Shown piece after piece: positions 1 to 8,584 of a DNA stretch of 64,000 nt. Position numbers and translations under genes: made by a program. This stretch comes from Arenibacter catalasegens. GTDB lineage: Bacteria; Bacteroidota; Bacteroidia; Flavobacteriales; Flavobacteriaceae. The DNA lies in the NCBI RefSeq assembly GCF_002909235.1, contig NZ_PHQQ01000012.1:62001-126000 (forward strand). The letters are read 5' to 3'. Under the pieces are notes generated by a model. It was not told where the DNA came from and made no database searches. It saw only the letters and a list, made by a program, of their open reading frames with translations. Positions within the stretch are counted from its first letter, which is position 1. Each line of letters starts with the position of its first letter.

Positions 1-189
1 AGCATTAGGGAAGCAGGTGATGTAGGAAGACCGGCGGCATTACAAACAGCGACCGCAATAGAAGCGGCTTTTGAGGAAATTACAAAAAATGTAGTTCGGG
101 AAGTGGTGGAAAGAAACACAAGTTTACCTCCAACAGAGGCTATTAAAATAACTACAATGGCGGGTTGTTCGGCTGTTAAAAAGAAGTGA
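1..189 (+). CDS. Mrp/ApbC (NBP35-type) Fe-S carrier P-loop ATPase, C-terminal fragment
   Basis: The window opens inside this gene; only the last 62 codons are present. The fragment begins SIREAGDVGRPAALQ, which matches the conserved C-terminal segment (IREAxDxGxPxxL) of Mrp/ApbC ATPases, and ends in CSAVKKK before TGA at 187-189. These proteins carry Fe-S clusters to apo-targets using an N-terminal P-loop, which lies outside the window. A NifU-type scaffold gene starts two bases after the stop, and in Bacteroidota the two are often adjacent, which supports the call. The short fragment allows no check of the Walker motifs. Confidence 0.8.
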   Translation, partial: SIREAGDVGRPAALQTATAIEAAFEEITKNVVREVVERNTSLPPTEAIKITTMAGCSAVKKK

Positions 190-191
190 TT

Positions 192-431
192 ATGACATCG
201 ATTGAACTTAAAGATAACGTTGAAAAGGCTTTGGAGGAAATCCGCCCTTTTTTACAAAGTGATGGGGGGGATATTTCCCTTGTTTCCATAGACAATGACA
301 TTTCCGTTAAAGTACGTCTGGAGGGGGCTTGCGTAGGCTGTACTGTAAACCAGATGACCCTTAAGAGTGGCGTTGAAATGACCATAAAAAAATATGCCCC
401 CCAAATACAGGAGGTTATTAATGTAGGCTAA
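192..431 (+). CDS. NifU C-terminal-domain Fe-S scaffold protein
   Basis: This 79-residue protein is a lone NifU C-terminal domain. It has the family pattern RPFLQSDGGD at about 18-27 and the CVGC motif (C47, C50), which binds a labile Fe-S cluster for delivery to apo-proteins. I chose ATG 192; a GTG at 186 is in frame but overlaps the Mrp stop, and the family normally starts close to the first helix. It follows the mrp fragment by two bases, so the two are probably translated from one message. A role in cytoplasmic Fe-S assembly is inferred from the family. Confidence 0.9.
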   Translation: MTSIELKDNVEKALEEIRPFLQSDGGDISLVSIDNDISVKVRLEGACVGCTVNQMTLKSGVEMTIKKYAPQIQEVINVG

Positions 432-503
432 GTACCTGACTTTTATCATAAACAATTTTCAACTCCTTTTTTAGCTTTGTAGCTATTTTAAGTTCATTTT
501 TCC

Positions 504-1562
504 ATGATTAAAACAGACATTCTAATAATTGGTGCAGGCCCAACAGGTCTTTTTGCTGTTTTTGAAGCAGGTCTTTTACAACTAAAGTGTCATCTTATAG
601 ACGCATTGCCACAAGCAGGAGGGCAGTGTTCCGAAATATATCCCAAAAAACCTATTTACGATATTCCAGGCTTCCCAGAAGTGTTGGCAGGTGATTTGGT
701 AAATAACCTTATGGAACAGATCAAAGCATTCCAACCGGGATTTACTTTGGGCGAACGAGCCAACACGATTGAAAAATTAGATGACGGCACTTTTTTGGTA
801 ACCACCAACAAAGGTACCCAGCACAATGCCCCCATTATTGCCATTGCCGGTGGTCTTGGCAGTTTTGAACCCAGGAAACCCTTAATCAATAATCTTAGCG
901 CTTTTGAGGATAAAGGTGTTGCTTATTTTATTAAGGACCCCGAAGTTTATCGCAATAAAAAAGTGCTGATCTCAGGAGGAGGCGATTCTGCCCTGGACTG
1001 GAGTATCTTTTTGGCCAATGTGGCTTCTGAGGTAACTTTAGTACACAGAAGAAATGAATTTAGAGGTGCTCTGGATTCAGTAGAAAAAGTACAGGCCCTG
1101 AAAAATCTAGGAAAAATAAGCCTTATAACTCCTGCAGAAGTAGTGGAATTAAGGGGTTCTGATAAGCTGGAGGCTGTAGTAATAAATAAATCCGGTGATC
1201 AGGACCAAGAAATTATCAAGGAAATAGACGATTTCATCCCATTGTTCGGGCTTTCCCCTAAACTTGGCCCTATTGGAAATTGGGGCCTAGAAATTGAAAA
1301 GAACGCCATAAAAGTAAATACTTTCGACTATCAGACCAATATTCCTGGCATTTATGCCATAGGTGATGTAAATACCTATCCTGGCAAATTAAAATTAATT
1401 CTTTGTGGTTTTCATGAAGCGACCCTAATGTGCCAAAGCGCGTATCAACGCATTTTCCCAGACAAAAAATATGTGATGAAATATACTACAGTAGGTGGTG
1501 TATCCGGTTTTGATGGAAGTAAAAAAGAAGCTCCTAAAGCTGTGGTTAAGTCCATTGATTAA
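504..1562 (+). CDS. ferredoxin/flavodoxin-NADP reductase, thioredoxin-reductase-like (type 2 FNR)
   Basis: A 352-aa FAD enzyme. The FAD dinucleotide motif GAGPTG is at residues 10-15, GGQC at about 39-42, a second Rossmann motif SGGGDSALDW near 156-165 for NAD(P)H, and the second FAD motif YAIGDVNTYPGK near 284. There is no CxxC redox pair, which separates it from thioredoxin reductase and fits YumC-type ferredoxin-NADP reductases. A 2Fe-2S ferredoxin is encoded 70 bp downstream, the obvious redox partner. The likely role is shuttling electrons between NADPH and that ferredoxin in the cytoplasm. Confidence 0.9.
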   Translation: MIKTDILIIGAGPTGLFAVFEAGLLQLKCHLIDALPQAGGQCSEIYPKKPIYDIPGFPEVLAGDLVNNLMEQIKAFQPGFTLGERANTIEKLDDGTFLVTTNKGTQHNAPIIAIAGGLGSFEPRKPLINNLSAFEDKGVAYFIKDPEVYRNKKVLISGGGDSALDWSIFLANVASEVTLVHRRNEFRGALDSVEKVQALKNLGKISLITPAEVVELRGSDKLEAVVINKSGDQDQEIIKEIDDFIPLFGLSPKLGPIGNWGLEIEKNAIKVNTFDYQTNIPGIYAIGDVNTYPGKLKLILCGFHEATLMCQSAYQRIFPDKKYVMKYTTVGGVSGFDGSKKEAPKAVVKSID

Positions 1563-1632
1563 AAAAAACAACTATTTCCTAAAGTAAATCCCTTAAATTT
1601 GCTGCCAATTACCAAATAAGAATATTTCTGGC

Positions 1633-1962
1633 ATGAGCGATGTTAAAATAAAGATTAAGGATAGGGATGGGGTTGTACACGAAGTAGATGCACCCACAGA
1701 TATGAATATGAATCTTATGGAAATAGTTCGTTCCTACGAGCTTGCCCCAGAAGGAACCATTGGAATATGTGGAGGAATGGCCATGTGCGCTTCTTGCCAA
1801 TGCTATGTAGAGTCCGATCACCAACTACCTGAAATGTCCGATGATGAAGACGCCATGCTTGCCGAGGCATTCAATGTTAAGGATAACAGCCGCTTGGGTT
1901 GCCAAATCCATATAACAGAGAATTTGGAAGGCCTGGAAGTTGAGTTGGCGCCGGAGGTTTAA
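1633..1962 (+). CDS. 2Fe-2S ferredoxin (adrenodoxin/ISC type)
   Basis: A 109-aa acidic protein with ligands C46, C52 and C55 (C-x5-C-x2-C, in CGGMAMCASC) and a fourth Cys near 92 in RLGCQIH. This is the adrenodoxin/ISC ferredoxin layout rather than the plant type. It sits 70 bp after the ferredoxin-NADP reductase gene on the same strand and behind Mrp and NifU-like genes, so it probably supplies electrons for Fe-S cluster assembly or for a P450-type partner. ATG 1633 is the only start that leaves the N-terminal beta strand intact. Confidence 0.92.
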   Translation: MSDVKIKIKDRDGVVHEVDAPTDMNMNLMEIVRSYELAPEGTIGICGGMAMCASCQCYVESDHQLPEMSDDEDAMLAEAFNVKDNSRLGCQIHITENLEGLEVELAPEV

Positions 1963-2099
1963 TTTTATAATTACTATAGAAACGGCGAATTATAATAAGC
2001 CATAGCCCAACTTCTCTATGGTGCATTAACCAACCTAGGCTGAATTAAAGTCTAAATCCAAAAATCCAAGTGAGAATTTCGAAATAATTTGTATCGAAA

Positions 2100-3836
2100 T
2101 TAAATCCTCGCCTGATAGGTAAATAGGTTAAAGTAGCGTCCTTCTTTGGCTATAAGTTCATCATGCGTGCCTTTTTCGGCAATACGCCCATTTTCTATTA
2201 CAAGAATCTGATTGGCTTTTCTAATGGTACTTAATCTGTGGGCGATGACGAACGTAGTTCGTCCTTCGGTTAGGGTAGCCAAACTTTTCTGTATCAAGGC
2301 TTCACTTTCGGTATCCAAATTAGAGGTAGCCTCGTCCAAAATTAAAATTTTAGGATTGGCCAAGACCGCCCTAGCTATGGCTATACGTTGCCTTTGTCCA
2401 CCAGATAGCTTCACTCCCCGCTCCCCGATTAGGGTATCTAGACCTTTTTCAAACCTATCTGTAAATTCATCCACATAAGCTGCCTTAACGGCCATTAGTA
2501 CCTCTTCCTCTGTGGCATTGGGTCTGGGGAACATTATATTTTCTCTAATAGTACCTTCAAACAAAAATTCGTCCTGTAGCACAACCCCTAAATTACGGCG
2601 ATAGCTATTGAGATCGACTTTAGATAGATCCTGATCATCCACAGTTATGGTCCCAGAAAGCGGGTTTAGAAACGTTGCCGCCAAACCGGCTATCGTGGAT
2701 TTCCCTGAACCAGAGCTACCCACAAGGGCAACCACACTGCCCGACTTCACTTCAAAACTTACGTTGTGCAAAACATCCTTATCCTCCTCGTAGGCAAAGG
2801 ACACATCCTTAAAGGCTATATCCCCCTTTATTTTATCCAGAACAATTGTTCTTTCCTCTTCATTGGCTTCAGGGGTCATATTCATCAATTCCTCCGTCCG
2901 ATCAAGACCGGCCAGGGCCTCAGTAAGTTGACTACCTATATTACTCATTTGTACAATAGGGGCAATCATAATTGCCAAAACAAAGGTGAAAGACAAAAAA
3001 TCCCCAATACTCAATCCCTCATACATAATTTTATAACCACCAATCCCCATAATTCCTGTGGTGGCAATACCAATTAAAAAAGTGGCCGAACTGGTCATAA
3101 AGGCGGTTGCCGTAAGGCTCTTTTTTACATTTTGAAACAACAGCTCCACCCCGCTCTCAAAAACCTTGGTCTCCTGCTCCTCTGCATTAAAACCCTTGAT
3201 CACCCTTATGCCACCAAGTGTTTCGGTGAGCCTACCCGTAACCTCAGCATTTATTTTCCCTCGATTTCTAAAAATAGGTCTAATGATCTTGAAGGCCTTT
3301 AAGGCTATGAAGGCAAAAATGGCCAATGGGATAAATGTAAACAAGGTCATGGATGGACTTATATATAACATGTATACCAAGGCGCCAATTGCCGTAATGC
3401 TTCCGCCTACCAATTGAACCAATCCTGTTCCTATAAGGTTCCTAACACCTTCTACATCGGACATTATGCGGGAAACCAAAGCACCCGATTTTGCATTATC
3501 AAAAAAGCGGATCGGAAGGGAAAGTACTTTTTTCTGTACCTGTGCCCTTAGCTCCGAAATAAGGTATTGGGCCTGGACGCTTAAAATCTTTGTCAACATA
3601 AAGGAAGTTACGGCACGCACCAAAATAGAAAGGATTACCACCCCTACTATAATTTTGAGCATATCCATATTTTTGTTGGGAATAACATCATCCATAAAAT
3701 ATTTTAAGGAGATAGGACCTACAAAATTCGCCGCATTACTTATCACGATCAAGAAAAGGCCAATAAAAACCATATTTCGCCGTGGCCAAATTATCGTTTT
3801 AAAGGCGGTAAGCATACTTACTTTTTTATCGGACAT
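2100..3836 (-). CDS. ABC transporter, fused permease-ATPase (MsbA/LmrA-like exporter half)
   Basis: A 578-aa half-transporter. The first ~320 residues hold the six-helix exporter membrane domain. The C-terminal ATPase has Walker A GSSGSGKST near 372-380, the LSGGQ signature near 476-480 and Walker B ILILDEATS near 497-505, then the switch His in IAHR. It should work as an inner-membrane homodimer. Substrates in this group include lipid A, other lipids and drugs; nothing here decides between them. It is monocistronic, and its 3' end faces the ferredoxin gene across 137 bp. Confidence 0.9.
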   Translation of the reverse strand: MSDKKVSMLTAFKTIIWPRRNMVFIGLFLIVISNAANFVGPISLKYFMDDVIPNKNMDMLKIIVGVVILSILVRAVTSFMLTKILSVQAQYLISELRAQVQKKVLSLPIRFFDNAKSGALVSRIMSDVEGVRNLIGTGLVQLVGGSITAIGALVYMLYISPSMTLFTFIPLAIFAFIALKAFKIIRPIFRNRGKINAEVTGRLTETLGGIRVIKGFNAEEQETKVFESGVELLFQNVKKSLTATAFMTSSATFLIGIATTGIMGIGGYKIMYEGLSIGDFLSFTFVLAIMIAPIVQMSNIGSQLTEALAGLDRTEELMNMTPEANEEERTIVLDKIKGDIAFKDVSFAYEEDKDVLHNVSFEVKSGSVVALVGSSGSGKSTIAGLAATFLNPLSGTITVDDQDLSKVDLNSYRRNLGVVLQDEFLFEGTIRENIMFPRPNATEEEVLMAVKAAYVDEFTDRFEKGLDTLIGERGVKLSGGQRQRIAIARAVLANPKILILDEATSNLDTESEALIQKSLATLTEGRTTFVIAHRLSTIRKANQILVIENGRIAEKGTHDELIAKEGRYFNLFTYQARI

Positions 3837-4011
3837 TTTAAACTATATTATGATTGAAGATATTTCCAAGGTGCAAATGTAATTAAAGTTATCCCTTGAT
3901 GAATTAGAAAAGCGCGTCCGATTTCCAAGTTATGCTTAACGAAAAGTACTATTAGGATGGAAAAATTATTAAAAGGCATGGGGTCAATTCTTTAAAAAAA
4001 TGGAATTGGCA

Positions 4012-4776
4012 CTATTCAAAAATAGGAAGTACTACCGGATATAATAGCTCCACGAATCTCTTATATGCCTCTCCAGAGGGATGCAAGCCATCCCCTGCCA
4101 CCAATTCGGGATTGGACAGGCCATTGCGGGTTATATCCGTAATATTTATAAAAGGCACACCATTTTGAAGGGCTGTGGATTCTGCAATGGCATTGTATTC
4201 ATCAATTTCCTTAGAAATTTTATCTGTATTTCTCCCCTCCGCAAAAGGGGTATAAGCATAATCCGGAATGGAAATAACTACTACATTTTTTGGATTGCCA
4301 TAAGCCAAGGCAATGGCCTTTTTCAAGAGTTCGGGAAACTCCTTGGAATATACTTCAATTGGCTTGCCCTGATATTGGTTATTCACGCCAATTAAAAGTG
4401 TTACTAAATCATAGGACAACAGCTTAGTTCCTCTATTTACAGCATCCAATAAATTATCTGTACGCCATCCGGTTACCGCAAGAATCTCGGTGCTGACTTT
4501 TATCTTAAGTCCCTGCTCCAGTCTTTCTTCTAACTGAATTGGAAAATTTTTAGCACTTTCAACATTGGCTCCAACGGTATAACTATCTCCCAAAGCCAAA
4601 TAATTATAATTCCCGGATTCATTTAAATGAGGTCTAGCTATTTCTTTAGGGTTTGTAGTAGATGCTCCAGGCTCTAATATCATATTCAAAGAAGGTTCAT
4701 AGTCAGTAGAATCCTTTTCTTGGGAACAACCGGAGAAAATAATTGCAAATACAAGCGCTAAAGTCAACCGCATCAT
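4012..4776 (-). CDS. SGNH/GDSL hydrolase, lipoprotein
   Basis: A 254-aa lipoprotein with a lipobox ending at C17 (IFSGC). Block I GDSYTVG places the nucleophile at S65; GVNN carries the block III Asn; GDGLHPSGEAY near 228-238 supplies the catalytic D229 and H232. All SGNH residues are present, so it should be an active esterase or lipase-like enzyme outside the inner membrane. Its substrate cannot be read from the sequence. It stands alone, with an upstream gap that carries a short tandem repeat. Confidence 0.88.
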   Translation of the reverse strand: MMRLTLALVFAIIFSGCSQEKDSTDYEPSLNMILEPGASTTNPKEIARPHLNESGNYNYLALGDSYTVGANVESAKNFPIQLEERLEQGLKIKVSTEILAVTGWRTDNLLDAVNRGTKLLSYDLVTLLIGVNNQYQGKPIEVYSKEFPELLKKAIALAYGNPKNVVVISIPDYAYTPFAEGRNTDKISKEIDEYNAIAESTALQNGVPFINITDITRNGLSNPELVAGDGLHPSGEAYKRFVELLYPVVLPIFE

Positions 4777-4873
4777 AAATTCTTTACATTATATACGAAA
4801 TATTTTGATTAGAGGTTTTCTTTCGGTCGTGAAATCAACGGAGATTATTTAAACTCCTACGGACAGCTTCCCA

Positions 4874-4911
4874 ATTAAAAAGCGAAAGATTAAAAAGCGA
4901 AAGATTAAAAA
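4874..4911. repeat. 2.5-copy tandem repeat of a 15-bp unit
   Basis: The unit ATTAAAAAGCGAAAG is repeated exactly at 4874-4888 and 4889-4903 and is followed by a partial third copy to 4911. It lies between the SGNH lipoprotein start and a small ORF. It could be slippage-prone sequence with no function. Confidence 0.85.
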
Positions 4912-4979
4912 AAGTTGATTAAGACTATTGCCAATAACCATGATCAATGAATTTATTCACGTATTTGCCAAGCTGCCTA

Positions 4980-5078
4980 TCAGTTCTTGTTACGTTTAAA
5001 ATTCCTAAAGATTCTTAAGGAATAAGGGATGAGAATAAGCAATAGATTAATAATCAACAAATAGTAATATCCTTTCAT
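4980..5078 (-). CDS. putative 32-aa single-helix membrane protein
   Basis: An ATG at 5078 (reverse strand) opens a 33-codon frame to TGA at 4982-4980. The product begins MKGYYYLLIINLLLILIPYS, a hydrophobic helix, and ends in a strongly basic tail (RIFRNFKRNKN), as expected of a small inner-membrane protein with a cytoplasmic C-terminus. It starts 28 bp after the stop of the secreted-protein gene upstream on the same strand and could share its transcript. No homologue is known to me. The helix-plus-basic-tail pattern is the only support, so a chance frame is possible. Confidence 0.4.
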   Translation of the reverse strand: MKGYYYLLIINLLLILIPYSLRIFRNFKRNKN

Positions 5079-5106
5079 ATCGGTCGTGTTGATGATTCTT
5101 TTTAGT

Positions 5107-5748
5107 CTATTCCTTAATGATAATAATAGTGGCTTTGGAGCCAGTGGATAAATTCCACATGTTGGAATGTATCATTTTGCCCTCATCATCATATACATTT
5201 ACTTGAGCCGTATTGGGTCCGGAAGTACCTTGATTCAAGGCCTCAAAATCAATTCTATTAAATCCCTTTTTTAAATCTAGGTTGATTCCTTTAAAGGAAC
5301 CTGTTAAAAAAATATTAGGTTCTACCACAACATCATTTAGCAATATCCTAACCCTATCACCATCTACATATTCATGATCACGGCAAACAATTCCCACAAA
5401 TTTTCCATTGCTTTTAATATCGCCCAAATACATATTTCCAAAAAAGGTGGAAGAGCCTTCCTTTTCCTTTGCCCTAATTTTAGGGTCTATTTTTAAACCA
5501 TATCCTGCCTGCACCAACTCCCTATCTGGAAGCATTTTAATGTTTCTGGCCGTTAGTGAGTCCCTAAGATTGGTAGTCGGTTTTGAGGTGATAATAGAAG
5601 GAAAATTCAATGCTGTTCCTTGGTTGGGGTTTTCCCTAACTCCTCTATCACCTTCTATTTTTAAGGGATTGGTCGTAGGAAGGTCTGTTTGCGACCTACC
5701 CGATAGGGAGATTAAAAATAGAATGCAAAATAAAAATACAATTCTCAT
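5107..5748 (-). CDS. secreted hypothetical protein
   Basis: I do not recognise the family. The product (213 aa from ATG 5748) has a signal peptide, MRIVFLFCILFLISLSGRSQ, which is why I prefer this start over one 17 codons upstream. The mature protein is mixed alpha/beta and its C-terminal half (about 120-213) is rich in beta-strand sequence with NGKFVGIVCRDHEYVDGD and NRIDFEALNQG. That half looks like a small beta-sandwich of the kind seen in Bacteroidota periplasmic proteins. A 32-aa membrane ORF lies just downstream. Confidence 0.7.
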   Translation of the reverse strand: MRIVFLFCILFLISLSGRSQTDLPTTNPLKIEGDRGVRENPNQGTALNFPSIITSKPTTNLRDSLTARNIKMLPDRELVQAGYGLKIDPKIRAKEKEGSSTFFGNMYLGDIKSNGKFVGIVCRDHEYVDGDRVRILLNDVVVEPNIFLTGSFKGINLDLKKGFNRIDFEALNQGTSGPNTAQVNVYDDEGKMIHSNMWNLSTGSKATIIIIKE

Positions 5749-5846
5749 AGGGCCGATTAAGGTACGAATCAGATACAAAAATATCAAATACCTTGCCATG
5801 TCTATCTAAAATGCTGTTAAATATGGGTAATTAAATGAAACACTAA

Positions 5847-6911
5847 TTATTTCCACACTTTTTTTAGAAAACGTATAAAATTATTACTCATTATATTTTC
5901 AATATCTGTTTCCGAATAGCCTCTTTTGGAAAGCAATCCAGGAACCTTTTGCAGGTCCGCAATCGTATTTAGGTCGGCCGGACATTGCTCTTTCCCAAAG
6001 CCTCCATCAAGATCGGTTCCCATCCCAACATGCAGGGAATTTCCTGATAACTGGCAAATATGGTCTATGTTGTTTATCATTTGTGTTAGGGAAACATCCA
6101 TTCCCTCTGGGGTTGAAGTCCCCCGAACCCAATTTGGGACCATCATCCAAGCGTCCAGTGCGATGCCAATAACAGCTTCCCTGCCTATAAGTTCCACAAT
6201 TTGTTCATCCGAAAATTGTCTGTTATGGTCCACAAATTTCCGACAATTGTTGTGGCTTGCCCACACCGGACCATTGTATATCTTCATGGTTTCCCAAAAA
6301 CTAACATCACATAAATGGGTAGCATCTAAAATTAAATTTAACCGTTCAATCTCTTTTAATAGCTCCTTGCCTTTTTGCCCAATCCCTCCAACCGAATCCG
6401 TACCATGCGCATAGGTCCCCGGACCATAATGTGCTGGCCCAATAGCCCTGAGACCTTGTTCATAGGAACGCTCCAGATGTTCCAAAGTAATTATGGAATC
6501 GGCCCCTTCTAAACTAAGTATATAACCAATGGGCATTTTTCCCTTACCATTTTTCCAAAGATTCAGATGCACATCCAACTCGGCCAAATTTCTGATTTGA
6601 ACCATTTCTCCAATTTCTTCCATGGCCTTATACCATGCCAGTTGCCCTTGGGTCTGTGCCCAGGCTTGATGGGGAGAGTTCCAACCTGGTAAGTGGTTTT
6701 CCTTCTTTACATATCTTGCTATTTGGGTAGCCATGCAAAGGCCTATATTCCCCTTTCTCATAGCATCAAAAGACACTGTATTCTTTGCTCTATCCGGTTT
6801 GTCTGCCATACCCAATTCACTTTCCCTAATATCGGCTACGGTCCAGGTTAAATCCCTATTCCATTCCATGGCATTCATAGCTAGGTCTAAATGGGCATCA
6901 AATACGAACAT
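5847..6911 (-). CDS. membrane (renal) dipeptidase, peptidase family M19
   Basis: A 354-aa zinc dipeptidase. The metal-binding HxD is at H7/D9 (FDAHLDLAMN), the bridging Glu in SLEGADS near 134, further ligands in DATHL near 197 and WASHNN near 218, and GTDLDGG near 298. M19 enzymes hydrolyse dipeptides and, unusually, accept a D-residue at the C-terminal position. No signal peptide is visible, so it is probably cytoplasmic. It is the last gene of an operon with a D-Thr aldolase/D-Ser dehydratase-type enzyme, RidA and a GntP permease, so releasing D-amino acids from imported dipeptides is a reasonable inference. Confidence 0.9.
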   Translation of the reverse strand: MFVFDAHLDLAMNAMEWNRDLTWTVADIRESELGMADKPDRAKNTVSFDAMRKGNIGLCMATQIARYVKKENHLPGWNSPHQAWAQTQGQLAWYKAMEEIGEMVQIRNLAELDVHLNLWKNGKGKMPIGYILSLEGADSIITLEHLERSYEQGLRAIGPAHYGPGTYAHGTDSVGGIGQKGKELLKEIERLNLILDATHLCDVSFWETMKIYNGPVWASHNNCRKFVDHNRQFSDEQIVELIGREAVIGIALDAWMMVPNWVRGTSTPEGMDVSLTQMINNIDHICQLSGNSLHVGMGTDLDGGFGKEQCPADLNTIADLQKVPGLLSKRGYSETDIENIMSNNFIRFLKKVWK

Positions 6912-6977
6912 ATTATTAATTTTATCCAGTTTGGAGGTTGCCCTTTAATCAGGGAACCAGTCATTTAAAGGATGGGT

Positions 6978-8090
6978 TTATATATTTATTTTTAGATTTC
7001 TTGCGGCCACTTTCCATGAACCGGTCAGGGCCCCATCAACCACCGTTAAGACTTCCTTGTATTTCGCAACGGTAGGACAAATATGTACCGGAATAGCATA
7101 GGCCGTATCTCCCACTTTAAACTTGTCATCATTGGGACATTGTACTACCAAATGCTCCTCACTCTGCCCAATTTGAACACACTCCTCCCCTTCCAACAAC
7201 AACACCCTTGGAAAATTCATCTCTGGAGCAAGGTGTTTGTGTCCCAAATCGAAGCAAACTAAATTGGCTTTAGGTTTACTGATCACCCTGGTCAACAAAA
7301 CTGCTGCCGGGATAAAATCTATGTCCTTATATGAAGCAGCATAGCCGGCATCCCATAAAAGGGTTGTTCCGGGACTGGTCTCCACCCCATCTCGCTTTAA
7401 ATGAATGGGAAATGTTGGGGAACCCCCTGCCACTATGCAAGGAACAGGAATGTCCAGTTTTTCCAAAGATCTTTTCAAATCCATTACTGCTTCAAAATCC
7501 TGATTGCACTTTTTCTCCCTTTCAGGTAGTTCTTTGTTGTGAATATGCCCGTCATATACATGTAGTCCAGCAGCAAGTAAGTTAGGATCCTTATGTATCC
7601 GCCCATATAATTCCAAGGCTTTTGCATTGGGTTGGATACCCGACCTGTTCATCCCATTATTTATGTCCAACCAAAGTAGCACCTTAACACCTTTTCCGCT
7701 AGCAGTTTCAGAAATTTGTTCAATGATACGAAGGTCATCTACAATAGTTGAAAATTTGCTATTTGGATACTCCGCAATCAAACTAAAAAATCGGTCAATA
7801 TTTGGCCCTACCGGTTGCATTGCGAGAAGGATGTCCTCTGCCCCGCATTGCCCTAAAAGGTCCGCTTCTGCCAAGGTAGCACACTTAAATTTTTGAATGC
7901 CATGCTTCATCTGAAGCTGTACAATCTCTACCGTTTTATGAGTTTTTATATGAGGCCTAAGGTTACGAACGCCGCCAGCCATTGCTATCATGGTTTTAAG
8001 GTTTTTTTCTATCCGATCAGGATATACCAAAAGTGCAGGCGTAATAATATTTTTTGGGTCGGCAACTTTATACCAAGCATTATTCATCAT
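6978..8090 (-). CDS. PLP enzyme of the D-threonine aldolase / eukaryotic-type D-serine dehydratase family
   Basis: A 370-aa fold-type III (alanine-racemase-like) PLP enzyme. The Schiff-base lysine is K49 in RPHIKTHK. Near the C-terminus the metal site reads H336-I-C338. From memory, animal-type D-serine dehydratase uses His and Cys here, while characterised D-threonine aldolases use His and Asp, so dehydratase activity is favoured. The RidA gene 14 bp upstream also fits, because RidA removes the 2-aminoacrylate that Ser/Thr dehydratases release. Cytoplasmic. Databases will probably label it D-threonine aldolase. Confidence 0.85.
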   Translation of the reverse strand: MMNNAWYKVADPKNIITPALLVYPDRIEKNLKTMIAMAGGVRNLRPHIKTHKTVEIVQLQMKHGIQKFKCATLAEADLLGQCGAEDILLAMQPVGPNIDRFFSLIAEYPNSKFSTIVDDLRIIEQISETASGKGVKVLLWLDINNGMNRSGIQPNAKALELYGRIHKDPNLLAAGLHVYDGHIHNKELPEREKKCNQDFEAVMDLKRSLEKLDIPVPCIVAGGSPTFPIHLKRDGVETSPGTTLLWDAGYAASYKDIDFIPAAVLLTRVISKPKANLVCFDLGHKHLAPEMNFPRVLLLEGEECVQIGQSEEHLVVQCPNDDKFKVGDTAYAIPVHICPTVAKYKEVLTVVDGALTGSWKVAARNLKINI

Positions 8091-8104
8091 AGAATTGTTT
8101 ATAA

Positions 8105-8569
8105 TTAATGAAGCTCAAACATGGCCTCTACTTCTACTGGTATGTTGTCCGGTAGCATCATCCCTACAGCACTGCGTACACCTATCCCATTTTCTTTTCC
8201 AAAAACATCTGCCATTAATTCACTAAAGCCATTTATCACAAAAGGTTGCTTTCCAAAATCTTGGGTTGAATTTACCATTCCCAAAACTTTCACTACCCGC
8301 TTTATTTTATCCAAACTTCCAAAATGTGTCTGAATTGTGGAAAGCATAGTAAGCCCCACCTGCCTGGCAGCCAGTTTAGCTTCGTCTGCATTTAGGTCAA
8401 AACCTGCTATACCGATCATTAAGGAACCATCATTTTGAATAGGCCCTTGGCCAGAAACATATAAAAATTTATCCACTACCAAAATGGGCCTATAAACCCC
8501 GGCCGGTTTTGGGGCTGGAGGAAAAACCAAGCCTAATTCCTTAATTCTTGCCGTAGTTGAATTGGTCAT
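8105..8569 (-). CDS. RidA/YjgF-family enamine/imine deaminase
   Basis: A 154-aa RidA-family protein, somewhat longer than the usual ~128 aa. It shows the N-terminal YVSGQGPIQNDG segment, the central VTKVLGMVNS-like strand (here VKVLGMVNS) and the C-terminal GIGVRSAVGMMLPDNIPVEVE. The Arg in GVRSAVG corresponds to the Arg that marks the deaminase (RidA) subfamily. It lies 14-15 bp from both neighbours in the operon. Its expected job is hydrolysing reactive enamines made by the adjacent PLP enzyme to 2-oxoacids plus ammonia. Confidence 0.88.
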   Translation of the reverse strand: MTNSTTARIKELGLVFPPAPKPAGVYRPILVVDKFLYVSGQGPIQNDGSLMIGIAGFDLNADEAKLAARQVGLTMLSTIQTHFGSLDKIKRVVKVLGMVNSTQDFGKQPFVINGFSELMADVFGKENGIGVRSAVGMMLPDNIPVEVEAMFELH

Positions 8570-8584
8570 AATATATTTCTTTAA

